Positions 51,588-59,326 of a stretch of 64,000 nt of DNA are shown here, one piece after another. The notes beneath the pieces are model-generated. The model was not told the origin of the DNA, made no database searches, and worked only from the letters and a program-made list of their open reading frames with translations. This DNA comes from Roseibium sediminis (lineage in GTDB: Bacteria; Pseudomonadota; Alphaproteobacteria; Rhizobiales; Stappiaceae). The translations under genes and the position numbers were made by a program. Location: contig NZ_VXDB01000004.1 of assembly GCF_008711325.1 (NCBI RefSeq), positions 1-64,000 of the forward strand. Reading direction: 5' to 3'. The stretch's first letter is position 1. Each line of letters opens with the position of its first letter.

Positions 51588-52700
51588 ATGTTGGATCTGG
51601 GGTTTCTTTTCGAACGCGTCTCGGAGGCGCAAATCCTTGCTATTGGCGGACTTTTTGTTGGCTTCATTTTCGGTGCTTGTGCGCAGCAAAGCCGCTTTTG
51701 CCTACGCGCCGCTGCCCTGGATTTCTCGCATGGCATTTTCGGCGTGCGCTTGTCCGTGTGGCTGTTGGCCTTTTCCTGTGCCGTATTGGTGACGCAGGTC
51801 CTCAGCCTGTCCGGAGCAGTTCTGGCGCATGAAGCCAGACAGCTGGCGTCTCCCCAAAGCCTGTCAGGTGCTGCGATCGGCGGATTGCTGTTCGGCGCGG
51901 GAATGGTGCTTGCACGCGGGTGTGCCAGTCGCCTTCTGGTTCTGTCAGCGACTGGAAATCTCAGGGCCTTGCTGTCCGGGCTTGTATTCGCTGTGATCGC
52001 TCAGGCGAGTTTGCGTGGCATCCTGAAACCCGCACGGGAATGGATCGCCGGTTGGTGGACCACGGCTGATATTGGTGGCAATGATCTGACGGCCCACCTG
52101 GCCATTTCCTATCCGGCCACAATCGTCTTCGCGCTTTTGTGGCTTTGCGCCGGTCTCTTCTTTGCATTCCGCGCCCGCACACCGATCTGGCAAGCCTTGA
52201 CCGCGTGTGGGGCGGGTCTGGCGATCCCGCTAGCATGGTGGTTTACTTCCTCCATGGCGTCGCAAGCCTTCGAACCGGTTCAGGTCGAGGGGGTCACCTT
52301 CACGGGGCCCTCTGCCGACACATTGATGTTGTTCCTGTCGCCTCCGGGGTCGGCACTCGACTTTGATATCGGTCTCGTCCCCGGTGTATTCCTCGGCTCC
52401 TTCATCGCCGCGCTTTTGACACGGGAACTTGCCTTGCAAGGGTTTGAAGGCGGCAGGTCCATGGCGCGTTATCTGACAGGAGCCGCGCTGATGGGCTTTG
52501 GCGGCATGCTGGCAGGCGGATGCGCCGTGGGGGCGGGCGTGACCGGCGCGTCGGTATTTGCTTTGACCGCGTGGATCACGCTGACAGGTATCTGGCTTTC
52601 TGCCGCCATCACGGACCGGCTGGTCAATCGCAGTAAGCGCGAAGCATCCACAGCTACAGGATCTGCAGACACGTCTCCTGTGGCCAGCCTTTCCGGATGA
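51588..52700 (+). CDS. Second YeeE/YedE family transporter in the sox region
   Basis: 370 residues, about ten membrane helices, with cysteine motifs QQSRFCLRAA, ARGCASRLLVLSATGNLRAL and GGCAVGAGVTG. The family is the same as the protein encoded at 49365-50468 but the sequences differ clearly, so this is not a recent copy. It probably moves another sulfur species or provides the opposite direction. Transcribed divergently from the MBL gene. Confidence 0.85.
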   Translation: MLDLGFLFERVSEAQILAIGGLFVGFIFGACAQQSRFCLRAAALDFSHGIFGVRLSVWLLAFSCAVLVTQVLSLSGAVLAHEARQLASPQSLSGAAIGGLLFGAGMVLARGCASRLLVLSATGNLRALLSGLVFAVIAQASLRGILKPAREWIAGWWTTADIGGNDLTAHLAISYPATIVFALLWLCAGLFFAFRARTPIWQALTACGAGLAIPLAWWFTSSMASQAFEPVQVEGVTFTGPSADTLMLFLSPPGSALDFDIGLVPGVFLGSFIAALLTRELALQGFEGGRSMARYLTGAALMGFGGMLAGGCAVGAGVTGASVFALTAWITLTGIWLSAAITDRLVNRSKREASTATGSADTSPVASLSG

Positions 52701-52708
52701 CAGCAAAA

Positions 52709-52734
52709 AGCCCCGGCAAATCAATGTCGGGGCT
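52709..52734 (-). terminator. Terminator of the BamE-like gene
   Basis: AGCCCCG (52709-52715) and CGGGGCT (52728-52734) with TTTTT following on the minus strand; it may also end the convergent yeeE transcript. Confidence 0.75.
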
Positions 52735-52752
52735 AGGCTGTGTGGCCGTATA

Positions 52753-53133
52753 TCAGAACAGACCGGACTTCACCGAGACATCGGAATCCGTCATGGAGTA
52801 GCGCTTCACCACGTTGTTGCGGTCAAACAGCACGACGAGTTGCTTGCGCTTGCCGGAATAGGACGAACCGAAGCTGTTGACGATCGGCACGAAGTTGACC
52901 GCGTCGGCCTGGAGCTTGTCGAACTGGTAGGTCCAGATTTCATCGCCAGAATCCGTGAAGCTCGTTTCAAAGGGCGAGCCGAACATCTGCTGAACCTGTG
53001 AGCGGGTGGTCTTGCCCTCGGTCAGTTTGCCGGCAACCGACGTCTCGGTTTCCTCGCGAAGGCTCTCGTTTCCTTTCGAAGCGCAAGCTCCGACAGCTGC
53101 TGCAATGGCAATTGCCAAAATGATGTTTTTCAA
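52753..53133 (-). CDS. SmpA/BamE-domain lipoprotein
   Basis: 126 residues with a lipoprotein signal (IILAIAIAAAVGAC, lipid-anchored Cys in VGACAS) and a BamE-like domain (GKLTEGKTTRSQVQQMFGSPFET ... WTYQF). BamE proteins help the outer-membrane assembly complex; several paralogues of unknown role exist in alphaproteobacteria, and this small one may be such a paralogue. It sits alone with its own terminator. The 248-bp gap on its upstream side shows no supportable gene. Confidence 0.75.
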   Translation of the reverse strand: MKNIILAIAIAAAVGACASKGNESLREETETSVAGKLTEGKTTRSQVQQMFGSPFETSFTDSGDEIWTYQFDKLQADAVNFVPIVNSFGSSYSGKRKQLVVLFDRNNVVKRYSMTDSDVSVKSGLF

Positions 53134-53381
53134 ATCCCCAGTCCCTTAATCGGTGGTCGACTTTGTCCAGTAAATGGGAGTGTCCGGATAGGGTGACTTA
53201 CGTAGATATGGCAAGTGGGCTTGCAGGTTCTGTGGTTATGGAGGTCCTGAAATTTTACCATATGGGCAAAAAGGCAACACGCCGCTGCGTCATCTTGCAA
53301 TTTATGCTTGATGTAATTGCGCAAACGCGAAGATTTGCGCGTCTAATGCATGCGTAATGTGCCCGGCATTCTCTATGCGAC

Positions 53382-53855
53382 TCACCCCTCCGAAATGACG
53401 GGCAGGGGGCGAGCATCCGCAATCGCTTCCATGGTCATGTAGGATGTAACCGTGTCCAGATCGACCTTCTCGATAATGCGCTGATAGACGCGGTCGAAAG
53501 CATTCATGTCCTTCACCACCACCTTCAGCATGTAGTCGTAATCACCGGCGATCCGGTAAAAATCGATGACATTGGAAATGGCCAGCACTTCCCGCCGGAA
53601 TTTCTCCAGCCACTCCTTTGAGTGATGGCGCGTGCGGACCATCATGAACACCGTCAGCGGTAACCCGAGTTCGACCGGATCAAGCCGGATCGTGTGCCCC
53701 TTGATCAGGCCAAGTTCGTCCAATGCCTTCAGTCGTCGCCAGCAGGCATTCTGGGACAGGCCGACCTTGTCTGCGAGATCCCGCTGCGACAGCCGCGAAT
53801 CTTTTTGCAGGGCTGCGAGCAGGCGGCGGTCAATCTGATCTATATCTTTTCCCAT
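53382..53855 (-). CDS. Lrp/AsnC family regulator
   Basis: 157 residues: N-terminal helix-turn-helix (LSQRDLADKVGLSQNACWRRLKALDELGLI) and C-terminal RAM domain (VIDFYRIAGDYDYMLKVVV). It diverges from the class V aminotransferase gene, which is its probable target; repeated TCATATGA/ATCATATAG-like palindromes fill the gap. Confidence 0.9.
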   Translation of the reverse strand: MGKDIDQIDRRLLAALQKDSRLSQRDLADKVGLSQNACWRRLKALDELGLIKGHTIRLDPVELGLPLTVFMMVRTRHHSKEWLEKFRREVLAISNVIDFYRIAGDYDYMLKVVVKDMNAFDRVYQRIIEKVDLDTVTSYMTMEAIADARPLPVISEG

Positions 53856-53935
53856 ATGAGATCATATGACACAAAAATTGAGCATTTGCGATGAAAGAAG
53901 GTGAGGAATACACCTTGAGGTCTATCATATAGTCT
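53856..53935. promoter_or_regulatory. Divergent promoter with repeated CATATGA-type palindromes
   Basis: CATATGA/TCATATG occurs at about 53854-53870 (CCATATGAGATCATATGAC) and TATCATATAG at 53923-53932. These AT-rich near-palindromes are the kind of sites Lrp proteins bind in several copies. Confidence 0.5.
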
Positions 53936-53959
53936 GTGTCCTCAAGGAAGGGCAGGACA

Positions 53960-55426
53960 ATGACACATTCAAATGAGACGGTTTTTGACCGGTTTCGCAC
54001 CTCGCTGGAGCGTCCCGATCTGATCGAGTGGCTGCGCGGTGGCCTGATCGGCGAAGGCACGATCATCAATGGTCCGTTCGGCCCTAAAGAACTGATTTAT
54101 GCCGATTACGTGGCATCAGGTCGGCCTCTGCGTCAGATTGAGGACTTCGTCATGACCGAGGTTCTGCCTTTCTATGCCAACAGCCATACCGAAGCTTCCT
54201 ATGTCGGTGGTGTCATGACGCGCATGCGGCAGGAGGCCCGACGGATCATAGGACAGCTGTGCGGCGCAGATGACGACTATGCGGTCGTGTTCACGGGCTC
54301 AGGTGCAACGACGGGCATCAACCGGCTGGTCCATCTGCTAGGAGCTGGCACGACAGGTGAGAGCGGTGCGGCGCCGCTTGTTGTCATTGGCCCTTATGAG
54401 CATCACTCCAACATTCTTCCCTGGCGCGAAAGCGGTGCCGAGGTGATCGAGATCCGTGAAAGCGCTGAAGGTGGCCCGGATCTGGAGCATCTGGACGCCG
54501 TGCTTGCCGCCGCCGGGGCTGATCGTCTGAAGATCGGTGCCTTTTCCCTTATGTCGAATGTCACCGGTATTGTGACAGATGCCGATGCCGTCACCCGCGT
54601 TCTCAATCGTCACGGTGCCCGCAGCCTGTGGGATTGCGCGGGCAGCGGCCCGTATCTGCCGATTGACATGAAGGTTGGGACCGATGCGCAGAAGGATGCG
54701 GTTGTCGTATCGGCTCACAAGTTCGTTGGTGGCCCTGGCGCAACCGGCATCATGATCGTTCGAAAGGCTGCTGTCGATCGGCGCAAGCCGGTGTTTCCGG
54801 GCGGCGGCACGGTCCGCTTCGTGTCCCCTTGGGCGCATGATTACAGCGAAAACCTTGCAACTCGCGAAGAAGGTGGCACGCCGAATGTGGTTGGAGACAT
54901 CCGCACGGCTCTCGTCTTCATGGTCAAGGCCGCCATCGGTCAGGCGACAATGGACCGTCGGCATGCGGAGTTGCGCGAGCGGGCGATTTCCCGCTGGCAG
55001 AACAATCCTGCCATCGAGATCATGGGCAATCCGGCAGCCGACATGCCGCTTCCAATCTTTTCGATCCGAGTGCGTGACAAGAAGAAGGGCGGATACATAC
55101 ATCAGCAACTAGTTACGCGTATGCTTTCAGACATATACGGTCTGCAGGTGCGTGGCGGGTGTGCTTGTGCGGGGCCGTATGCCCACCGATTGCTCGGCTT
55201 GACAGAAGCCGATTCGGAGGAGATCAGAACCGCCATCTTGTCCGGAGAAGAGACTTTGAAACCCGGTTGGACGCGATTGAACCTCAGCGTGCTGGCCAGC
55301 GACGAGAAGGCGGATCGCATCATTGATGCCGTCGACACGCTCGCATCCGAGCCTTATCCGATGTGCGAACTCTATGAATGTGACAGTGCAACGGCCCGGT
55401 TCAGGCCCCTGAAGGAGGTTGCTTGA
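53960..55426 (+). CDS. Class V aminotransferase / cysteine desulfurase-like PLP enzyme
   Basis: 488 residues. The PLP lysine is in VSAHKFVGGPGATG and a late cysteine motif RGGCACAGPYAHRLLG recalls the sulfur-accepting loop of cysteine desulfurases and related lyases. It is longer than IscS/SufS by about 80 residues. The start at ATG 53960 follows AGGA; the upstream GTG was not used. The stop shares a base with the start of an EgtC-like amidotransferase gene, so the two are translated together. A PLP lyase acting on a sulfur amino acid or its glutamyl conjugate is possible; the substrate is unknown. Confidence 0.82.
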   Translation: MTHSNETVFDRFRTSLERPDLIEWLRGGLIGEGTIINGPFGPKELIYADYVASGRPLRQIEDFVMTEVLPFYANSHTEASYVGGVMTRMRQEARRIIGQLCGADDDYAVVFTGSGATTGINRLVHLLGAGTTGESGAAPLVVIGPYEHHSNILPWRESGAEVIEIRESAEGGPDLEHLDAVLAAAGADRLKIGAFSLMSNVTGIVTDADAVTRVLNRHGARSLWDCAGSGPYLPIDMKVGTDAQKDAVVVSAHKFVGGPGATGIMIVRKAAVDRRKPVFPGGGTVRFVSPWAHDYSENLATREEGGTPNVVGDIRTALVFMVKAAIGQATMDRRHAELRERAISRWQNNPAIEIMGNPAADMPLPIFSIRVRDKKKGGYIHQQLVTRMLSDIYGLQVRGGCACAGPYAHRLLGLTEADSEEIRTAILSGEETLKPGWTRLNLSVLASDEKADRIIDAVDTLASEPYPMCELYECDSATARFRPLKEVA

Positions 55427-56235
55427 TGTGCCGCTGGGCTGCCTGGCATGGTGCTCCCAAGTTTCTTGAGAACCTGATTTACGATCCGGTGCATTCGCTC
55501 ATTGATCAGAGCCGCAATGCGCTGTCCTGCAAAACCGCCATCAATGCTGACGGCTTTGGCGCCGCTTGGTATGGCGAACGCGAAACGCCGTGCGTCTACA
55601 AGGATATCTGCCCTGCATGGTCAGATGCGAACCTTATGCAAATCGCGCGTCATGTCCGCTCCCCCCTGTTCATGGCGCATGTGCGTGCTTCGACCGGAAC
55701 AGCGACAACACGCGGCAACTGCCATCCCTTCGCGGTTGGTCGATGGGCCTTCATGCACAATGGGCAGATTGGCGGGTATGACCGTATTCGCAAGCATCTG
55801 GATGCTCTTGTACCGGATGAACTCTACAAGCATCGCTCCGGGACAACGGATTCCGAAGCCTTGTTCCTGATCGCGATGGGCGAGGGGCTCGACGACGATC
55901 CGATCGGCGCGATGGCGCGCACCGTTTCGAAAATCCAGACGATTGCTGAAAAGCACGGTGGCTCACCTGCCATGCGCTTTGCTGCTTCGTGGTCAAACGG
56001 CAAGAGGATCTTTGCAGCGCGCTACGCGTCGGATCATCTGGCTCCGACCCTGTTTTTCCGGCGCTTTGATGATGGCGTCAGCGTGGTCTCCGAACCCTAT
56101 GACGACGTGACCGGATGCTGGGAAGAAGTTCGCCCCGGTCAGGCCATCGAAGTCTCAAGCGACAACGTGGTCTTTCATTCGTTTCTCAGTGAGCGATATG
56201 AGGCTGTGCAACAAGAAGTGCGGAAGTCGGCTTAA
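55426..56235 (+). CDS. Class II glutamine amidotransferase, EgtC/YafJ-like
   Basis: 269 residues beginning MCRWAAWHGAP; after removal of Met the Cys at position 2 is the Ntn nucleophile. Other family blocks are INADGFGAAWY, FMAHVRASTGTATT, CHPFAVGRWAFMHNGQIGG and SGTTDSEALFLI. YafJ and the ergothioneine enzyme EgtC belong here. It starts within the stop codon of the PLP enzyme. EgtC removes glutamate from a gamma-glutamyl sulfoxide before a PLP lyase acts, so the pairing with a desulfurase-like enzyme is suggestive, but no EgtB or EgtD gene is in the window. Confidence 0.82.
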   Translation: MCRWAAWHGAPKFLENLIYDPVHSLIDQSRNALSCKTAINADGFGAAWYGERETPCVYKDICPAWSDANLMQIARHVRSPLFMAHVRASTGTATTRGNCHPFAVGRWAFMHNGQIGGYDRIRKHLDALVPDELYKHRSGTTDSEALFLIAMGEGLDDDPIGAMARTVSKIQTIAEKHGGSPAMRFAASWSNGKRIFAARYASDHLAPTLFFRRFDDGVSVVSEPYDDVTGCWEEVRPGQAIEVSSDNVVFHSFLSERYEAVQQEVRKSA

Positions 56236-56816
56236 TCCGGCTTCCCCGACTTGCCGACAATCGCAGACGTTTCCTGGTCGACCAGCTCCCGCATTTTCGA
56301 AAGAAGCGGGTGCTTGTCCGTTTGTGCCGCGCCATAGGTCAGGTTGAAGGCAAAATCGATATCCGGATTGTCCGGGGTCAAATTGTGCTGAAGCATCGTT
56401 TCGATCTTGTCGAGGCCCTTGGCCATGACAGCCTCCGGCGTTTGGCCAGTGTTGTATTCCTTCCAGAGCGACAGGATTTCAGCCCGCAGCTCGGCTGCCA
56501 GAGGAGTGCAGAGACGTTCAAGGTCTTTCAATTCCCTTGCATTCCGGTCGTCGTCCGCCGTTTGCGCAATGGCGGGCACATCTCCGCCAATGGCTTCTCC
56601 AAGATCGTGGATGATGCAGAGTTTCAGCAGGCGGGAAAGATCAATGTCCGGATCATTGCTGCTGACAAGCATTGCCAATAGACACAGTCGCCAAGAGTGT
56701 TCCGCGACGCTTTCCTGTCGGCCTTGTCGCGTTTTTCCGGAGCGCAGAGTGTCCTTTAGGCGTTCCGCACTTTGCAGGAAGGTCAGGATTCCATTGACGT
56801 CCCGGAGCGTCTGCAC
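56232..56816 (-). CDS. HD-domain hydrolase (YfbR/HDDC2-like)
   Basis: 194 residues with the HD metal site spread over QESVAEHSWRLCLLAML, CIIHDLGEAIGGD and the later KGLDKIETMLQ. Such proteins are 5'-deoxynucleotidases. The start is a GTG at 56816, without a strong ribosome site. The 3' end overlaps the convergent amidotransferase gene by 4 bp. Confidence 0.83.
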   Translation of the reverse strand: MQTLRDVNGILTFLQSAERLKDTLRSGKTRQGRQESVAEHSWRLCLLAMLVSSNDPDIDLSRLLKLCIIHDLGEAIGGDVPAIAQTADDDRNARELKDLERLCTPLAAELRAEILSLWKEYNTGQTPEAVMAKGLDKIETMLQHNLTPDNPDIDFAFNLTYGAAQTDKHPLLSKMRELVDQETSAIVGKSGKPD

Positions 56817-56843
56817 GAGCGAACAACCTTTTCGGGCGATATG

Positions 56844-57419
56844 TCAGGCCGCTTGAAGGCGGTCCAGAAAGAGTTTGGTAGCAGCATCATAACTGGCCAG
56901 ATCGCCGCTGATGCGCGTTGCAATCTGCGCTCCTTCGACCAGTGCCAGAAGGGCGGCCGCCTCAGCGCCCGGATCCTGCAAATCCTTGACTTCCTTGCTC
57001 TGGCGCGCCTCGTCAAAGCGGGTCTTCAGCCATTGGGCAACCCGTGATCTGAAGGTATGGATCGCGGCCTGTGTCGGCTCTGCAAGCTCGCTATGGGTTA
57101 CCGTATAGGCAACGCACATGCACAGCGTATCGCCACCATTCAGGGCGTCCCGGTAGAAGGACACAAACCGGCGAAGTTTCTCGCTGACCGTCCTGGATTG
57201 CGCCGAGAAAGCTTCAAGGTCTTCCATTACGCGGGAATCGTAACGCTGCATGATGGCCGTCAGAAGGTCCGCCTTCGTCGGGAAGTGGTGATGAATGCTG
57301 GCCTTTCTGATCCCCACCACGCTGCTAAGGTCAGAGTAGCTGAAACCGTCAGCCCCCTTGTGCCTGACGAGGTAGTCGGCAACGTCCATCAGTTCGGTTT
57401 TTGTATCTTTGGCGCTCAT
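56844..57419 (-). CDS. TetR family repressor
   Basis: 191 residues with the N-terminal HTH (YSDLSSVVGIRKASIHHHFPTKADLLTAIM), close in style to NemR-type electrophile sensors, and cysteines in DTLCMCVAY. It follows the cupin and glutathione transferase genes in the same direction after a 139-bp gap. The perfect palindrome upstream of the transferase gene is its likely operator. Confidence 0.87.
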   Translation of the reverse strand: MSAKDTKTELMDVADYLVRHKGADGFSYSDLSSVVGIRKASIHHHFPTKADLLTAIMQRYDSRVMEDLEAFSAQSRTVSEKLRRFVSFYRDALNGGDTLCMCVAYTVTHSELAEPTQAAIHTFRSRVAQWLKTRFDEARQSKEVKDLQDPGAEAAALLALVEGAQIATRISGDLASYDAATKLFLDRLQAA

Positions 57420-57440
57420 CGGACAGGGTCTTTTGGAGGA

Positions 57441-57492
57441 CTACAGGCGGCTTGGTGACTTGCCATTAGCAAAATCACTGACCCGCCTGTGT
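57441..57492. other. Imperfect inverted repeat between cupin and TetR genes
   Basis: ACAGGCGG (57443-57450) pairs with CCGCCTGT (57483-57490), and the arms can be extended inward with mismatches. It may be an operator or a weak terminator in the 139-bp gap upstream of the TetR gene. Confidence 0.35.
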
Positions 57493-57558
57493 ACCTTGAA
57501 GACGTTCCGATGTGAAGATCAACTACCGGAACTCTTGCGAAGAACGCTTCCGACCCCG

Positions 57559-58230
57559 TTATGCCGCCGGCGGCTGAGCATAGGGCAGATGTCCGGTTTT
57601 GACCCATAGCTTGGCTCCTTGGGGACCCGCGACAGCCGACAAATCGACACCCTCGGGAAGACGGAGCCAGGACCCTTTTTGAAGCGGTTCCTCGCCTTCG
57701 GGGGAGAGGGCCCCACCGATCATCAGCAACTCGATGCCACCTTCGGCTTTCAGGTGGAGCTTTGCACCCGGGACTGCAGAATAATAGGTCACGATCTCGC
57801 GTGGATCCCTGTGCAGTTCCGCACTGGCAACTCCGTCTTTGACGTCTCCCAGCTCTGCTTCCATATCCTTTCGGAATTGTGTGCGGTCATTCATGTCGAA
57901 TTGCCAGAGCTTTACAAAGATCGTGCAGCCTTCGTCCGAGCCGGGCGTATGGCTGGTCGTCGGTGGATTTCGAACGTAGGTTCCGGCCGGAAAATCTCCA
58001 TGTTCGTCCTGAAACACGCCGTCAAGAACGATGAATTCCTCGCCGCCCGTATGGGTATGCGCTGAAAACTTGCTACCGGGCGCATATCTGACGATGGTTG
58101 TTGCCCGGGCCACCTCTCCGCCGATCCGGTCAAGCATACGCCGGTCCACGCCCGGCATGGGGGAAGCATGCCACGGCTCAGACTCCGAATGCACCAGAGC
58201 CTTCTGGGAGAAATCTGAACGAATTTCCAT
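57559..58230 (-). CDS. ChrR-like cupin protein
   Basis: 223 residues with two cupin halves. The first has the metal-binding pattern [20 protein letters not shown] and GTYVRNPP; the second is degenerate ([28 protein letters not shown]). The fold matches the cupin part of ChrR anti-sigma factors, but there is no N-terminal zinc anti-sigma domain, so a stand-alone metal-dependent enzyme is more likely. ATG 58230 was chosen for the compact start; 25 bp separate it from the transferase gene upstream in the operon. Confidence 0.78.
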   Translation of the reverse strand: MEIRSDFSQKALVHSESEPWHASPMPGVDRRMLDRIGGEVARATTIVRYAPGSKFSAHTHTGGEEFIVLDGVFQDEHGDFPAGTYVRNPPTTSHTPGSDEGCTIFVKLWQFDMNDRTQFRKDMEAELGDVKDGVASAELHRDPREIVTYYSAVPGAKLHLKAEGGIELLMIGGALSPEGEEPLQKGSWLRLPEGVDLSAVAGPQGAKLWVKTGHLPYAQPPAA

Positions 58231-58255
58231 GGGTTTATCTCCGTGTTTCGGGGTA

Positions 58256-58876
58256 TCAGGATGCCACACTGGCTCTTGAAGCAATCCTGCGGCGCCACGC
58301 CGCCAGCTTTTTCAAGCGGTCAGGAATTTCAATCTGCGCAAAGTCGGCAAATGCCAGACCGGCATATGCGGTGATATCAGCCATTGAGAAGCGATCTCCC
58401 GCGACATAGTCCGATTTCTTGAGGACTTCGTCGAGATACTCCATCGTCTCGATGGCTTTACGTTTGCGGATCAGGCCCCAGCGCGGGTTCTGTTCCGCCT
58501 CCAGTTCCGGGCCAAGACCCGGTGTGGCGTTGTGAAAGTAATCGCCTACAGCATCCAGAAGGCCCGCCTCCATTCGGCGGTTCATCATGTGAATGACCGC
58601 TCGTTCGCAGGGTGTGCGACCGCAGAGGTTCTCTCCCGGATAGGTGCCGTCGATATATTCGGTAATCGCCGTACACTGGGAAATGAATTGCCCGTCGGCA
58701 AGTTCAAGCATGGGAACAGATGCGTCAGGATTCTTGGCCCTGAATTCCGCACTTCTGTGCTCACCGGCCATTACATTCACCGGAATGAATTGGACTTCGT
58801 CAATCACACCTTTTTCAGCCAGAGCCATGCGGACCCGTGTCGGATTAGGGAAGCCTTCCACGTCATAAATCTTCAT
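58256..58876 (-). CDS. Glutathione S-transferase family protein
   Basis: 206 residues: thioredoxin-like N-terminus ([39 protein letters not shown]) and all-helical C-terminal domain with [14 protein letters not shown]. Together with the cupin and NemR-like regulator it suggests detoxification of electrophiles. ATG 58876 is the family start. A perfect 18-bp palindrome lies 12 bp upstream of it. Confidence 0.88.
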   Translation of the reverse strand: MKIYDVEGFPNPTRVRMALAEKGVIDEVQFIPVNVMAGEHRSAEFRAKNPDASVPMLELADGQFISQCTAITEYIDGTYPGENLCGRTPCERAVIHMMNRRMEAGLLDAVGDYFHNATPGLGPELEAEQNPRWGLIRKRKAIETMEYLDEVLKKSDYVAGDRFSMADITAYAGLAFADFAQIEIPDRLKKLAAWRRRIASRASVAS

Positions 58877-58888
58877 TGCCACCTCCAT

Positions 58889-58906
58889 CTACCTATCAAT
58901 AGGTAG
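58889..58906. promoter_or_regulatory. Perfect 18-bp palindrome, TetR operator candidate
   Basis: CTACCTAT-CA-ATAGGTAG: 8-bp arms with a 2-bp spacer, immediately upstream of the transferase gene start. Size and symmetry are typical for TetR/NemR operators. Confidence 0.75.
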
Positions 58907-59129
58907 TTTATTGTTTTGCATTTGTAAAGAGGGGGTGTTGGATTGAGCTGACTTTGTGGCATGGCGCTGCAGGGAGGGAAGGATGCGGGCGACGCGGCCC
59001 TCATCTTTAAGCCCTGCGCCTTCGGAAATGAACGCGATGTGTTTGCGGCCGTAACCCCCAGCGTGCACCTGCTTTCAAGTTTCGCTTAACCCAGGGCGTA
59101 AAACCAACGAAGTCAAAATCGGGATTAGT

Positions 59130-59147
59130 ATACGCAATAATGCGTAT
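59130..59147. promoter_or_regulatory. Inverted repeat in the 58.9-59.3 kb gap
   Basis: ATACGCA-ATAA-TGCGTAT, 7-bp arms. No recognised gene follows directly; a terminated non-coding region ends at 59269. An operator for an unannotated transcript is possible. Confidence 0.4.
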
Positions 59148-59269
59148 TAGCGTCACTTCCGACGAAAGTGGCTGTCCCTGTTCCTGCCAGTGCAGGTTTC
59201 GGCAAATTTGCTTGGATCTTGTGCACATCTTCCCGTCCATGTGGCATTCCGGATGGACGGCGTTTTTTT
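59148..59269 (+). ncRNA. Candidate small RNA ending at a rho-independent terminator
   Basis: The 438-bp gap between the transferase gene and the lytic transglycosylase has no credible coding frame, yet contains a strong plus-strand terminator at 59233-59269 with no plus-strand gene upstream for nearly 3 kb. That implies a short transcript starting in the gap. A CCAGTGCAGG hairpin-forming stretch lies inside. The 5' end is a guess placed after the inverted repeat at 59130-59147. No known RNA family is recognised. Confidence 0.3.
59233..59269 (+). terminator. Rho-independent terminator
   Basis: CCGTCCAT (59233-59240) pairs with ATGGACGG (59253-59260), loop 12 bases, followed by CG and seven T. 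It ends about 58 bp before the transglycosylase start. Confidence 0.8.
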
Positions 59270-59326
59270 GCCGCAATTGGGCTCACCATGGAGATAAGGT
59301 CTGGATTGTCAGCCGTGGGGGGCAAA

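Noticed and set aside
59007-59276. 89-codon minus-strand frame in the 59 kb gap
   Set aside because: It crosses the terminator hairpin and the inverted repeat, and its peptide has no recognisable pattern.
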